DNA from: Bradyrhizobium sp. dw_78
GTDB lineage: Bacteria; Pseudomonadota; Alphaproteobacteria; Rhizobiales; Xanthobacteraceae
Direction of reading: 5' to 3'
Length of the DNA: 64,000 nt
Assembly: GCF_018449525.1 (NCBI RefSeq)
Contig: NZ_JAAVUS010000005.1
Coordinates: 276,001 to 340,000 of the forward strand
The notes under the pieces were generated by a model. That model ran no database searches, was not told where the DNA came from, and worked only from the letters and a program-made list of their open reading frames with translations. The translations under genes were made by a program, and so were the position numbers. Of the stretch, positions 45,699-55,340 are shown one piece after another; within the stretch, counting starts at the first letter, position 1, and the number at the start of each line of letters is the position of its first letter.

Positions 45699-47363
45699 AT
45701 GTGGAACCAAGTCTATAATCCGTTTGGCAGTGCGCCGCTTTCGACGATCGCCGCAGCGATACCGGTGGTCTCGCTTCTGCTCATGATCGCATCCGGTAAG
45801 GTCAAGGCACATATCGCCGCGATCATTGCGCTGGTGATCACCAATCTGGTGACCATCTTTCTGTTCACCATGCCGGCCAACATGTCGGTCCGCGCCTCGA
45901 TTTTAGGGATCGTGAGCGGATTCTTCCCGATCGGCTGGATCGTTCTCAACGTCATCTTCATGTATCAGCTCACCGTCAAGTCGGGCCGGTTCGAGACGCT
46001 CAAGCGCGCCGTCGGCGGCGTGACAGCCGACCGGCGGTTGCAGCTCCTGCTGATCGCATTCTCGTTCGGCGCGTTCTTCGAGGGCGCGTCCGGCTTTGGC
46101 ACCCCGGTGGCGATCACGGGCTCGATCCTGATCGGGCTCGGCTTCTCGCCGCTGGCCGCCTCCGGCCTGTCGCTGATCGCCAACACGGCGCCGGTGGCCT
46201 ATGGCGCGCTCGGGACACCGATCCAGGGCCTTGCTTCGGTGACCGGCATTGATCCCTACACCCTGGGCGCGATGGTGGGCCGGCAGTTGCCGATTTTCTC
46301 GCTGCTCGTGCCGTTCTGGGTAGTCTGGGCATTCGCCGGCTTCAGGGGCATGAAGCAAATCTGGCCCGCCATCCTCGTCACTGGCCTCTCGTTTGCCATT
46401 CCGCAATTCCTGATCTCGAACTACATCAATCCGTGGATCGTCGACATCGGCTCGTCGCTGATCTCGATGGGCAGCTTGATCCTGTTCCTGAAAATCTGGC
46501 AGCCGACGGAACTCTGGCTGTCGCCGGCGCTGCGCGGCAACGATGAGTCCGCACGCACCATGGCGCCGGCGAAGCTGATCGATCCAACGCCGCTGGCTCC
46601 GGGCGAATTGCTCAACGCGCTGGTACCGTGGATCATTCTGTGCGTCATCCTTTTGATCTGGGGCACCGACTGGTTCAAAGCCGCGGTGAATCCGATCTTC
46701 ACCTGGAACTATCCGGTTCCAGAACTGCACCAGATGATCAACAAGGTCACGCCGGTGGTACCGGCACCAACCAAGGAATCGGCGGTGTTCTCGTTCACTT
46801 ATGCGTCGTTCACGGGTACCGGCATCTTGCTGGCGGCAATCATCGCCGGTCTCGTTATGGGGCTCTCGCCAGGCAAGATCATTTCCGAATATGGCCGAAC
46901 CATCAAACTGTGCGCCTATTCGCTGATCACGATCTCGGCGATGCTGGCAATCGGCACGCTGACGCGCCTTTCCGGCGTCGACGCGACGCTCGGTCTCGCC
47001 TTCGCTGCGACCGGCGTGCTCTATCCCTTCTTCGGCACGCTGCTCGGCTGGCTCGGTGTCGCGCTGACCGGATCGGATACCGCCTCGAATATCCTGTTCG
47101 GCAATTTGCAGAAGATCACTTCGCAGCAGCTCGGCATTTCGCCGGTCCTGATGGCGGCGGCAAACTCGTCCGGCGGTGTCATGGGCAAGATGATCGACGC
47201 GCAATCGATCGTCGTCGCTTCGACCGCGACCAACTGGTTCGGCCATGAGGGCACGATCCTGCGCTTCGTGTTCAAGCATTCGATCGCGCTGGCGTGCCTG
47301 GTCGGCCTGTTCGTCATGCTGCAGGCCTATGTCTACCCATTCACGGCGATGGTCCTGAAATAA
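45699..47363 (+). CDS. lctP: L-lactate / glycolate permease, LctP family
   Basis: 554 residues from ATG 45699, with GGAGG 7 bases upstream; about 12-13 membrane helices. LctP family marks: FGAFFEGASGFGTPVAITGS, PVAYGALGTPIQGLASVTG and LTGSDTASNILFGNLQ. These permeases import L- and D-lactate and glycolate with protons. glcDEF, 4.4 kb upstream, oxidises the same substrates, so both probably serve one pathway, although they are not in one operon. A terminator follows. Confidence 0.93.
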   Translation: MWNQVYNPFGSAPLSTIAAAIPVVSLLLMIASGKVKAHIAAIIALVITNLVTIFLFTMPANMSVRASILGIVSGFFPIGWIVLNVIFMYQLTVKSGRFETLKRAVGGVTADRRLQLLLIAFSFGAFFEGASGFGTPVAITGSILIGLGFSPLAASGLSLIANTAPVAYGALGTPIQGLASVTGIDPYTLGAMVGRQLPIFSLLVPFWVVWAFAGFRGMKQIWPAILVTGLSFAIPQFLISNYINPWIVDIGSSLISMGSLILFLKIWQPTELWLSPALRGNDESARTMAPAKLIDPTPLAPGELLNALVPWIILCVILLIWGTDWFKAAVNPIFTWNYPVPELHQMINKVTPVVPAPTKESAVFSFTYASFTGTGILLAAIIAGLVMGLSPGKIISEYGRTIKLCAYSLITISAMLAIGTLTRLSGVDATLGLAFAATGVLYPFFGTLLGWLGVALTGSDTASNILFGNLQKITSQQLGISPVLMAAANSSGGVMGKMIDAQSIVVASTATNWFGHEGTILRFVFKHSIALACLVGLFVMLQAYVYPFTAMVLK

Positions 47364-47388
47364 GCGATCGGTTCCGACCGCGTTACGG

Positions 47389-47418
47389 AAATCCCCGCGA
47401 TCGATGTCGCGGGGATTT
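47389..47418 (+). terminator. Hairpin terminator after lctP
   Basis: AAATCCCCGCGA (47389-47400) and TCGCGGGGATTT (47407-47418) are perfect 12-base arms with a 6-base loop, 26 bases after the stop. The T tract is short (GCTTT follows). Confidence 0.75.
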
Positions 47419-47516
47419 GCTTTGGGGCAGGGCAATCATGCGGCCGCCAATCTGGCCAATGTTGCACCGCTCCATTAGAACGGCGCGCGGTTGGGGGCGG
47501 ATGGTTGCGAGGCTGC

Positions 47517-47933
47517 ATGTTCTCTGTGAGATTTTTTCTGAATCGATCTGCCGTGGCGCTGGTGCTGGCGGCGGGCGCGCTGGGCACCGTTCCGGCCATC
47601 GCCGATGACGGGTTTCCATTCGGATTCGAAATGACGCTGGACGTCGCCCCGCAGCCCGGCTCGAAACGGGTGCCGACGCTGGAGATCGGCGACAACGGCA
47701 CGGCGAGACTCGACCTGTGGTGCAAGGGCGGACAGGGCCAGTTCTCGGTGGCCGGCAATAGCGTGATCTTCGTGCCCGGCCGGATGGAAGAGCGCGGCTG
47801 CGCGCCAGAGCGGGCGGAAGCTGACGATCAATTGCTTTCGGCGCTGACCGAGGCCACGACCTGGAAACGGCAAGGCGACCTCGTTTCGTTCATTGGAACG
47901 CGAGCGCTGCACTTTCACATCAACACCAATTGA
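47517..47933 (+). CDS. Secreted META/HslJ-like domain protein
   Basis: About 138 residues from ATG 47517 (GAGG lies 5 bases upstream). Signal peptide FFLNRSAVALVLAAGALG...AIA. The mature part follows the META pattern: a strand ending LWCKGGQGQFSVAGN, VIFVPGRMEERGCAPE with the second cysteine, then LLSALTEATTWKRQGD and a final FIGTRALHFHIN strand. Two cysteines may form a disulphide. META proteins are linked to heat or stress resistance, but the role is loosely defined. Family assignment by eye. Confidence 0.65.
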   Translation: MFSVRFFLNRSAVALVLAAGALGTVPAIADDGFPFGFEMTLDVAPQPGSKRVPTLEIGDNGTARLDLWCKGGQGQFSVAGNSVIFVPGRMEERGCAPERAEADDQLLSALTEATTWKRQGDLVSFIGTRALHFHINTN

Positions 47934-47951
47934 GGCGTTTACTCGGAAACG

Positions 47952-49488
47952 CTATGGCTCGCGCAGGATCATGTCGGCACAGACGCCGGCGGATTGCACG
48001 ACACCGGAATAGCCGCCGAATCCGGCATAGGCCGAGGCCAGGAAAAGCCCCGGCACCACCGTGCGCGGCGAACGCCTCGGGATCGGGTGCGTCGAGCGCT
48101 GCGGCGCCGGCGCGAAGCCGTAGACCGCTCCATGAGGCGCGTTGAGATATTGCCGGACCGACAGCGCGCTGTTGAACGACGTCGCGACCACGCTGTCCGC
48201 CAGACCCGGATAAAGCGAATCCAGATAGCGGATGATCGCCGCCTGCCAGCGGCCGCGTTTCGCACGATAGGCTTCGGTGCTGGAGCCGTCCCAGTTCGAC
48301 AGACGGTCGGGACCGAGGACCGAAAGCACATAAGGCGGGGCCGGAACGCCGGAATCGATTGCGGCATAATCGACGATCGACATCGGTGGCATCCGCTCGC
48401 CGGGCTCCTCCGCCAGCAGCGCCGCGCCTGCCGCATAGTCGGACAGCCGCTTCATGTCGCGCGGCAATAACTGCGTCGAATAGACCTCGATGCCGAATTC
48501 GCGCGGCGGCTTCGAAAGCCCGAGCGTCAGCGCAAACAGCGACGCCGAGGGGGTTTGCCGCGCGTAACTCGCCTTGAGCTTTTCCGCAGCCGGGGCCGGC
48601 ATCAGGGCTGCAAGCGTCTCGGGCGCGGCATTGCCGACGACGCGCCGGCATTCGACCTGCTGCGGATCGCTGCCGTCGCGCGCCGTGTGCGTCACGGCAT
48701 CGACCTGGCCCCGCGCATCCAGCGCGATGTGGCTGACGGTGCGGCGCACCAGCACCTCACCACCGGCGGTCCTGATGGCGCGGGCGAGTGCGCTGGAAAG
48801 CCGCTGCGAGCCGCCCTGCACGTAGCGTCCGCCGGTTTGCAGATAACTCCCCTGCGCCATCGCAAAGAACATCCACCACAGCGTAGCGGGATCGTCGTGG
48901 AAGTAGGAAAGATTGGCGGCCAGCGCGCATTTGACGGCTTCGTTGTCGCCGAAAACCCGGTCGAGTTTTTCCGACAGCGACAATCGCCAGTCGCCGATCG
49001 CGGGCGCCAGCTTCAAAAGCGCGCCGACATTTTCGCGCGGATGTGTCGCAGCACCCGCGCTTTTCGACAGCGTGGCCGCCGCGCCGCTCCATGTCGCCGA
49101 GCAATTGCCGGATTCCGCCAGCGGCGTCCGGGAAGCGTTCGGTCAGCGCGCGCCGCGCCGCGTCGAAATTGTCGGGCATCACGAACGGCCGATCGAGCGG
49201 ACCGCCGCGCACCTGGTAGAATACGCCGGATGGAATCCATTGGATCGCATCGATGACGCCGGCGTGCGTCAGCGCATCATGCTTGGGGTCGCGCGGATCG
49301 TGCGGATCGCTGGTCTCGTGCAGCGAACCTTCGACGAACAGGTCTCCGGATTTGTAGCTCGACGCCGCACCGCCGACGGAATTGCTGCGCTCGACGATCA
49401 GCACCTTGCGTCCGGCGCGGGCAAGGATCGCGCCCGCCGTCAGGCCGCCTAGACCGGCGCCGATTACGATCACGTCATAGCGTGCCAT
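47952..49488 (-). pseudogene. Phytoene-dehydrogenase-like FAD oxidoreductase interrupted by a frameshift
   Basis: Two frames together make one CrtI-type protein of about 510 residues. From ATG 49488 the first frame gives MARYDVIVIGAGLGGLTAGA (FAD-binding GxGxxG) and continues to LLGDMER. The family sequence then resumes in the next frame (AATLSKSAG..., then GALLKLAPAIGDWRLSLSEK) and runs to the stop at 47952, ending with VPGLFLASAYAGFGGYSGVV. One extra base (or two missing) in the GC-rich run at about 49070-49090 explains it. A recent mutation or a sequencing error are both possible. The product would desaturate or isomerise a polyene or similar substrate. Confidence 0.82.
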
Positions 49489-49617
49489 TCGGTGCGGGCC
49501 TCCCTGAAAACCCTGATCCTCGGACACTCTTCATTCATGCCGCCTGGAAGCGGCATGTCAAATGCACCTCCGCATCGAAAGGGTGCAGCGAAGTCCGCCG
49601 GGCAGAGGCGGAAGCCG

Positions 49618-49668
49618 TTTATTTCCAAATCGATTTTATTTCCGAGTCGATTTTATTTCCAAGTCGAT
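49618..49668. repeat. Three tandem 17-bp units at a gene end
   Basis: Units TTTATTTCCAAATCGAT (49618-49634), TTTATTTCCGAGTCGAT (49635-49651) and TTTATTTCCAAGTCGAT (49652-49668). The last contains the stop of the minus-strand gene at 49653; each earlier copy repeats the final codons and stop. Confidence 0.9.
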
Positions 49669-50849
49669 TTGTCCGGGTCCCAGCGCTGCGCCCTGAATTC
49701 CTTTGCCAGCGCGTCGACCGAACCATTGTCGTCTTTCGGATCGGCTTCCTCGTCGCTGCTGGAATCATCGGCCAGATTGAGCTTCGGCCCGGGGCTTTCG
49801 TCCGAGGTCGAGACCACCGGCGTGCTGATCCACAGCATCAGTCGGTCAGAGCCGCCGGGCTTGTCCGGTGACACCAGGGCGTCGACCTCGATCCTGTCGG
49901 TGAGGTCGAGCGCCGGGTAGATCTGGCTCGGGCGCTTGAGGGTCAGTTTCAGCTTTCCGGTATGGGCGTCCCAGGCCGCCGCCGACGGCTTGGCCGCAAG
50001 GGTTTTCGCCAGCACATTGGCGACCGCGGCAGCGAGTTTATCCTTGTTGAGCTTGTCGCCGTCGCGCCAGTCGGATGCCGCGAAGCGGATGGTGCGGTCC
50101 ATCTCCACGATTCCGGTGGTCCAGCCGGCGGAGACCACGCCGGGCGCCGCCTTGGCCCGGGCGATCAGCGCCGCCGCGTGGTCGGGATCCACCGTGATGT
50201 TGACGGTCTGCTCGCCGGCGCGCAACGCGTCGCAGGTGACGGCGAGGCCGCTTACGGAAATTTCGAGGTCCTGCCCCTTCAGGCTTTTCAGGAAATCCGC
50301 CGCGGCGTCCAGCTTCACCCTGACGGCGATGGATTCCGGCGATACTTCGGTAAAGTCCTTTGGCGCCGGGTTGATGCCGTCCTCGGTGGACTGGTTGTCC
50401 TCGAATTCCCGCTCGCTCAGATCGGAATTGTCCGACGAAGCCACCTCGGTCGCGGTCTGGCCGATGCTGATCCTGCCCTTGAACTCGAAGGTGTCGCCGG
50501 TCGGCCGGCGCGTGAGGTTCACCGTCACCGGCAATTTGTCGCCGAGGCTCTGGGTGGTGCCGCTCAGGGTTTGTCCGTTCACCGCGAGGTTGGCGACAAA
50601 ACGGTCCTTGCGGTCGGAGCCTTTCTCGGCGGGATAGCAGAGGTCGAGCACCGCGGAGGTGACGGTCCTGCCCTGCCGGGTTTCCTTGAGGATGACGTCG
50701 GCGCTGCCGTCCATCAGGCCGTCGATGGAGGTGAAATATCTGATCTCGTCGGCGCCCGCGGCAGGTTTTGTCGAAAGCTTCATGTCGGCGAAAGTGGAGC
50801 TGGACGAGGCCGTCATCACACCGAGCAGGCAGAACAGCAGCGTACGCAT
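49653..50849 (-). CDS. Exported protein of unknown function, 398 residues
   Basis: Signal peptide MRTLLFCLLGVMTASSSSTFA, then a beta-rich periplasmic region without any motif I recognise. One cysteine pair is possible (DLCYPAEKG and LAVTCDALRAG). Residues about 130-160 are acidic (SSDNSDLSEREFEDNQS) and the last 60 residues are acidic again (DDSSSDEEADPKDDNGSVD), pointing to flexible or cation-binding ends. Single gene, with a tandem 17-bp duplication at its 3' end. A protein restricted to this bacterial group is likely. Confidence 0.75.
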   Translation of the reverse strand: MRTLLFCLLGVMTASSSSTFADMKLSTKPAAGADEIRYFTSIDGLMDGSADVILKETRQGRTVTSAVLDLCYPAEKGSDRKDRFVANLAVNGQTLSGTTQSLGDKLPVTVNLTRRPTGDTFEFKGRISIGQTATEVASSDNSDLSEREFEDNQSTEDGINPAPKDFTEVSPESIAVRVKLDAAADFLKSLKGQDLEISVSGLAVTCDALRAGEQTVNITVDPDHAAALIARAKAAPGVVSAGWTTGIVEMDRTIRFAASDWRDGDKLNKDKLAAAVANVLAKTLAAKPSAAAWDAHTGKLKLTLKRPSQIYPALDLTDRIEVDALVSPDKPGGSDRLMLWISTPVVSTSDESPGPKLNLADDSSSDEEADPKDDNGSVDALAKEFRAQRWDPDKSTWK

Positions 50850-50934
50850 AGGGGATTCCTCGACGGGCAGAATCGGGTGGCGTCACCAAGCCTCATCGAT
50901 ACCGGCCGATGGCGCGGGGAGCAAATCTCTTTAT

Positions 50935-51035
50935 CGCGTTTTCGGGTCGGGCGGATGCCGGTCCACGTCAGGAAGATACGTTGAAACAAAAGGATAGCGC
51001 CTCGGCTCTGCTTCCGTCAGAACCGGAAAACTTCG
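50935..51035. repeat. Dispersed intergenic repeat copy
   Basis: Blocks GCGTTTTCGGGTCGGGCGGA, GATGCCGGTCCACGTCAGGA, TTGAAACAAAAGGATAG and a weak terminal hairpin around GGCTCTGCTTCCGTCAGAACC follow the same order as the 32102 copy. It lies between the unknown exported protein and groEL. Confidence 0.65.
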
Positions 51036-51043
51036 CATTCGCC

Positions 51044-51074
51044 AAAAAAGAAGGCCGCCCGGAGGCGGCCTTCT
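51044..51074 (-). terminator. Rho-independent terminator after groEL
   Basis: On the minus strand AGAAGGCCGCC pairs with GGCGGCCTTCT (plus positions 51064-51074 and 51049-51059, loop of four), followed by a T run (plus AAAAAA at 51044-51049). Confidence 0.93.
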
Positions 51075-51095
51075 GATCGGTACCGGCGGTGGGCT

Positions 51096-52787
<1,692 letters not shown>

Positions 52788-52789
52788 TC

Positions 52790-52859
52790 ATTGCCGGGTT
52801 TGACCCGGCAATCCATCCTGTTTCGAAGAATGACGGATGCCCGGATCAAATCCGGGCAT
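52790..52859. repeat. Paired hairpin repeats inside the groES-groEL spacer
   Basis: First hairpin ATTGCCGGGT-TTG-ACCCGGCAAT (52790-52799, 52803-52812). Second hairpin ATGCCCGGAT-CAA-ATCCGGGCAT (52837-52846, 52850-52859). Both are perfect. They lie in the 153-base gap between groES and groEL, where they would form in the mRNA. Confidence 0.85.
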
Positions 52860-52895
52860 GACGACGGCGAGCGGCGCGGCTCTTTGGCTTATCGC

Positions 52896-53192
52896 TTACG
52901 CGAGCACGCCCATGATGTCGGACTCCTTCATGATCAGGAGCTCCTCGCCATCGAGCTTGACCTCGGTGCCTGACCATTTGCCGAACAGCACGCGGTCGCC
53001 GACCTTGAGGTCGATCGGGATCAGCTTGCCGGCTTCGTCACGGCCGCCGGGGCCGACCGCCGTGATTTCGCCCTGCGAAGGCTTTTCCTTGGCGCTGTCC
53101 GGGATAATGATGCCGCCCTTGGTTTTTTCTTCGGCGTCGATACGCTTGACCACGACGCGGTCATGCAGCGGACGAAATTTGGTTTTAGCCAT
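52896..53192 (-). CDS. groES: Co-chaperonin GroES
   Basis: 98 residues from ATG 53192 ([20 protein letters not shown]). The mobile loop region [20 protein letters not shown] and the [16 protein letters not shown] end are standard. It caps GroEL in the folding cycle. First gene of the operon; a sigma-70-type promoter and a CIRCE element lie upstream, so HrcA repression and heat induction are predicted. Confidence 0.98.
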   Translation of the reverse strand: MAKTKFRPLHDRVVVKRIDAEEKTKGGIIIPDSAKEKPSQGEITAVGPGGRDEAGKLIPIDLKVGDRVLFGKWSGTEVKLDGEELLIMKESDIMGVLA

Positions 53193-53298
53193 GACGGTTC
53201 CTTTGGAGGCTCGGTTTTGAGATCTGGTTTGCCATCGAAAGCCGCTCAAGATACGAGACGTATTCGACACCCCGATGGCGCCGGACAGTCAGCATCCC

Positions 53299-53325
53299 TT
53301 AGCAATCGGGCTCTCGGAGTGCTAA
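53299..53325 (-). promoter_or_regulatory. CIRCE element (HrcA operator) upstream of groES
   Basis: TTAGCAATC (53299-53307), nine bases, GAGTGCTAA (53317-53325). The consensus is TTAGCACTC-N9-GAGTGCTAA, so there is one mismatch in one arm (A for C). It lies between promoter and start codon, the standard position for HrcA repression. Confidence 0.93.
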
Positions 53326-53339
53326 TCATGCGCTTTGGG

Positions 53340-53368
53340 GGAATATGGCGTGGCGCCGATCCTGTCAA
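53340..53368 (-). promoter_or_regulatory. Sigma-70-type promoter of groESL
   Basis: On the minus strand TTGACA (plus 53363-53368), a 17-base spacer, then TATTCC (plus 53340-53345). The CIRCE element starts 15 bases downstream of the -10. The -35 is a perfect consensus and the spacing is optimal. Confidence 0.8.
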
Positions 53369-53525
53369 GCAACAGGGTTAAACCCTTGGTTAGGCTGATA
53401 TAGGATGCTTCAAAGGAAGTCAGATCGGAGCGCCAGCATGGTTTGCTGGACCTCGTTGCTCCGAAAGCCATTTTACGTTTGGCCGCAGGACGGGTGCGGC
53501 GATGAATTTCAGCTCGGGGGATGCC

Positions 53526-54035
53526 ATGGTTAGGTCACGTAGCGTGCGAACGATTGCCAGTCTGGGGATCGTTTCCGCGCTGTCGCTGTTTCTCGGCGCG
53601 TGCGGAAGCTTCGGCCTGACGTCGCCCACGTCTACGGTTTCGACGGAGCCTGGCGTAGCACCGGAAATGCCGTCCTCCATTCACGCGGACGAACTGGTCG
53701 GCCGCTGGGGCCTTGCATCGTACCTCGATCCGAAAGACCAGGCGCGCACCGAAGCCGCGGCGCGGTCGCAGTGCAAGCAACCTTATGTGATCGGCGCCGG
53801 CGCCCATGGCGGCGTGATCATGCATCTGGCCGACCAGGCGACGCCGCAGGAACTTGACCTCAAGGGCAGCCCCGGCGGCAAAAATTATATCGGTCCGTCC
53901 GGTCCGGCGGGCGGCGAACAGGATCGCGAGATTGTTTCCTTCGACGGCCGGGTCATGATTACCCGTTTCATCGACAAGGACGCCGCGACCCGCTACGGCA
54001 CCATGGTCTATGTCCGCTGCGGGCCCAAAGCCTGA
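53526..54035 (+). CDS. Putative lipoprotein, AprI/Inh-like beta-barrel region
   Basis: 169 residues from ATG 53526 (GGGGG upstream; an ATG at 53502 adds eight). The lipobox is LFLGACGS, so Cys near residue 26 would be lipidated. The mature part includes ADELVGRWGLASYLDPKDQA (the W-x-L opening resembles small AprI/Inh-like inhibitor folds) and paired cysteines in SQCKQPYVIG and YVRCGPKA. The protein may bind a ligand or protease in the periplasm; this is inference. A terminator follows at 54150. Confidence 0.75.
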   Translation: MVRSRSVRTIASLGIVSALSLFLGACGSFGLTSPTSTVSTEPGVAPEMPSSIHADELVGRWGLASYLDPKDQARTEAAARSQCKQPYVIGAGAHGGVIMHLADQATPQELDLKGSPGGKNYIGPSGPAGGEQDREIVSFDGRVMITRFIDKDAATRYGTMVYVRCGPKA

Positions 54036-54149
54036 TGGCTTGATGAAAGCCTGACTGTTTATCCCGTCAGACCCGGAATCCGGAGCTTGTTGAACGGGGG
54101 TTTCGTTTTCGGACGCACCCCGGCAGGCGGCTTCAGCTTCGGGAAATAA

Positions 54150-54175
54150 AAAACGCCGGCAGATGCCGGCGTTTT
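54150..54175. terminator. Bidirectional terminator
   Basis: AAAACGCCGGCA (54150-54161) and TGCCGGCGTTTT (54164-54175) are perfect 12-base arms with a 2-base loop and A and T runs outside. It separates the convergent lipoprotein and CheZ genes. Confidence 0.9.
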
Positions 54176-54228
54176 GTTTATCGGACTGGGCGTTTCGGGC
54201 GGAGTGGGGGAGGCCGGTTCGCGGGGCG

Positions 54229-54259
54229 TTATCGGTTCCGATCGATTCGGAGCCGATAA
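54229..54259. repeat. Repeat-type hairpin before the CheZ gene end
   Basis: TTATCGGTTCCGA (54229-54241) pairs with TCGGAGCCGATAA (54247-54259), one G-T pair. The core TCGGTTCCGA is that of the terminal hairpin of the dispersed repeats at 27506 and 32178. It lies 19 bases beyond the CheZ stop (minus strand). Confidence 0.6.
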
Positions 54260-54277
54260 GGCCTTTGAGACCGAGAC

Positions 54278-55045
54278 TCAATCGAACAGCGCGTCGATGT
54301 CATCCTGTGACGCATGGCCGATATCGTCTTCCAGCTTCGGGCCGTTCAACAGCTTCTCATCCTCGCTGCGGGTATCGACGGCCGGCGGCACGTGGGCCTT
54401 GATCGCATCGACGCCGCCCCAGATATCCATCATGACGGTGATGTGATTTTCGATGAATTTCATCGTGGTCATCACCTTCTTGATACGCTGGCCGGTCAGG
54501 TCCTGGAAGTTGCAGGCCTCGAAAACCCCGACGACGCGCTCCTGGATTTCCTCCGCCAGCTGCTTGTGCTGCTCGGGTGAGTTCACCTTGGTCAATGCAC
54601 TCGCGGCCTGGTCGATCGCCTCCGCGGCTTCGAGAATTTGCTGCGTGGCTTCCTCGGTGCCGCCGACCACGGCGCCGAGTTCGCCGTTGACCCGGGCCAT
54701 TTCCTCGCCGTTGAAGCTCTTGCCGTGCAGAACCGCGATTTCCCGCTTGGTCCGGCTGATGGCATCGTGAATGAGGTCGAGCTCGACCTTGAGCTTTTCG
54801 CATTGTTCGATCTGGGCGCGATAGCTTTCGAGCGTGGCCTGGGCTTCGGCGGCCTCCGTCAGGATCTGCTGTCCGGTCTCCACGGCGGCGCTGCGGCCGG
54901 GAGCGGCCATCTGACTGCGGATCGCGCGCAGTTCGCTCATGATCTCGTGGTTCGTGGGGCCGACCTCGTCGTCAGCAACCTCGGGCATCGGCATATCGCC
55001 GGTAACGGCTTTTTCGACACGAAAACGTCTGCGATGAATCGGCAT
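54278..55045 (-). CDS. cheZ: CheZ-family CheY-P phosphatase
   Basis: 255 residues. The CheZ active-site signature is EACNFQDLTGQRIKKVMTTM (residues about 180-200), with Asp and Gln placed as in E. coli CheZ. Residues 60-130 form a long coiled coil. The last ten residues SQDDIDALFD resemble the FliM N-terminal CheY-binding peptide (LSQDEIDALL), so the tail likely docks CheY-P. No other chemotaxis or flagellar genes are nearby. Start ATG 55045, with GGGAAG upstream. Confidence 0.88.
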   Translation of the reverse strand: MPIHRRRFRVEKAVTGDMPMPEVADDEVGPTNHEIMSELRAIRSQMAAPGRSAAVETGQQILTEAAEAQATLESYRAQIEQCEKLKVELDLIHDAISRTKREIAVLHGKSFNGEEMARVNGELGAVVGGTEEATQQILEAAEAIDQAASALTKVNSPEQHKQLAEEIQERVVGVFEACNFQDLTGQRIKKVMTTMKFIENHITVMMDIWGGVDAIKAHVPPAVDTRSEDEKLLNGPKLEDDIGHASQDDIDALFD

Positions 55046-55340
55046 GAGAGCTTCCCTGAACTACACCCACCACCGTTTAAACAGATGTGATTTAACGTGA
55101 AGTTCACGCCGGAATTTTCTTCCGAATCGTCTCGCCGCTTCCTGCACACCATCGATTAACCATGCACGGCCTGCATTCATTGAAAATAAACGCTACCGGA
55201 CAAAACGGCGCCCCGCTGGCGACGTGGTGAATCGAAACGGCGATTCCGTTTACCAAACCGATGCGGTTTTGACCTTTATTGCCCGCATATAACGGCGCCA
55301 CTGAAAGCGCCTCCACGACGAAACAGTACAGAGTACGTCG

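Noticed and set aside
45903..47435. Long minus-strand frame (510 codons) opposite lctP
   Set aside because: Composition is extreme (Arg/Gln/Asp) and typical of antisense frames; lctP is certain.
49060..49100. Programmed ribosomal frameshift in the CrtI-like gene
   Set aside because: No slippery X-XXY-YYZ heptamer or clear downstream structure at the switch point; a mutation or sequence error is simpler.
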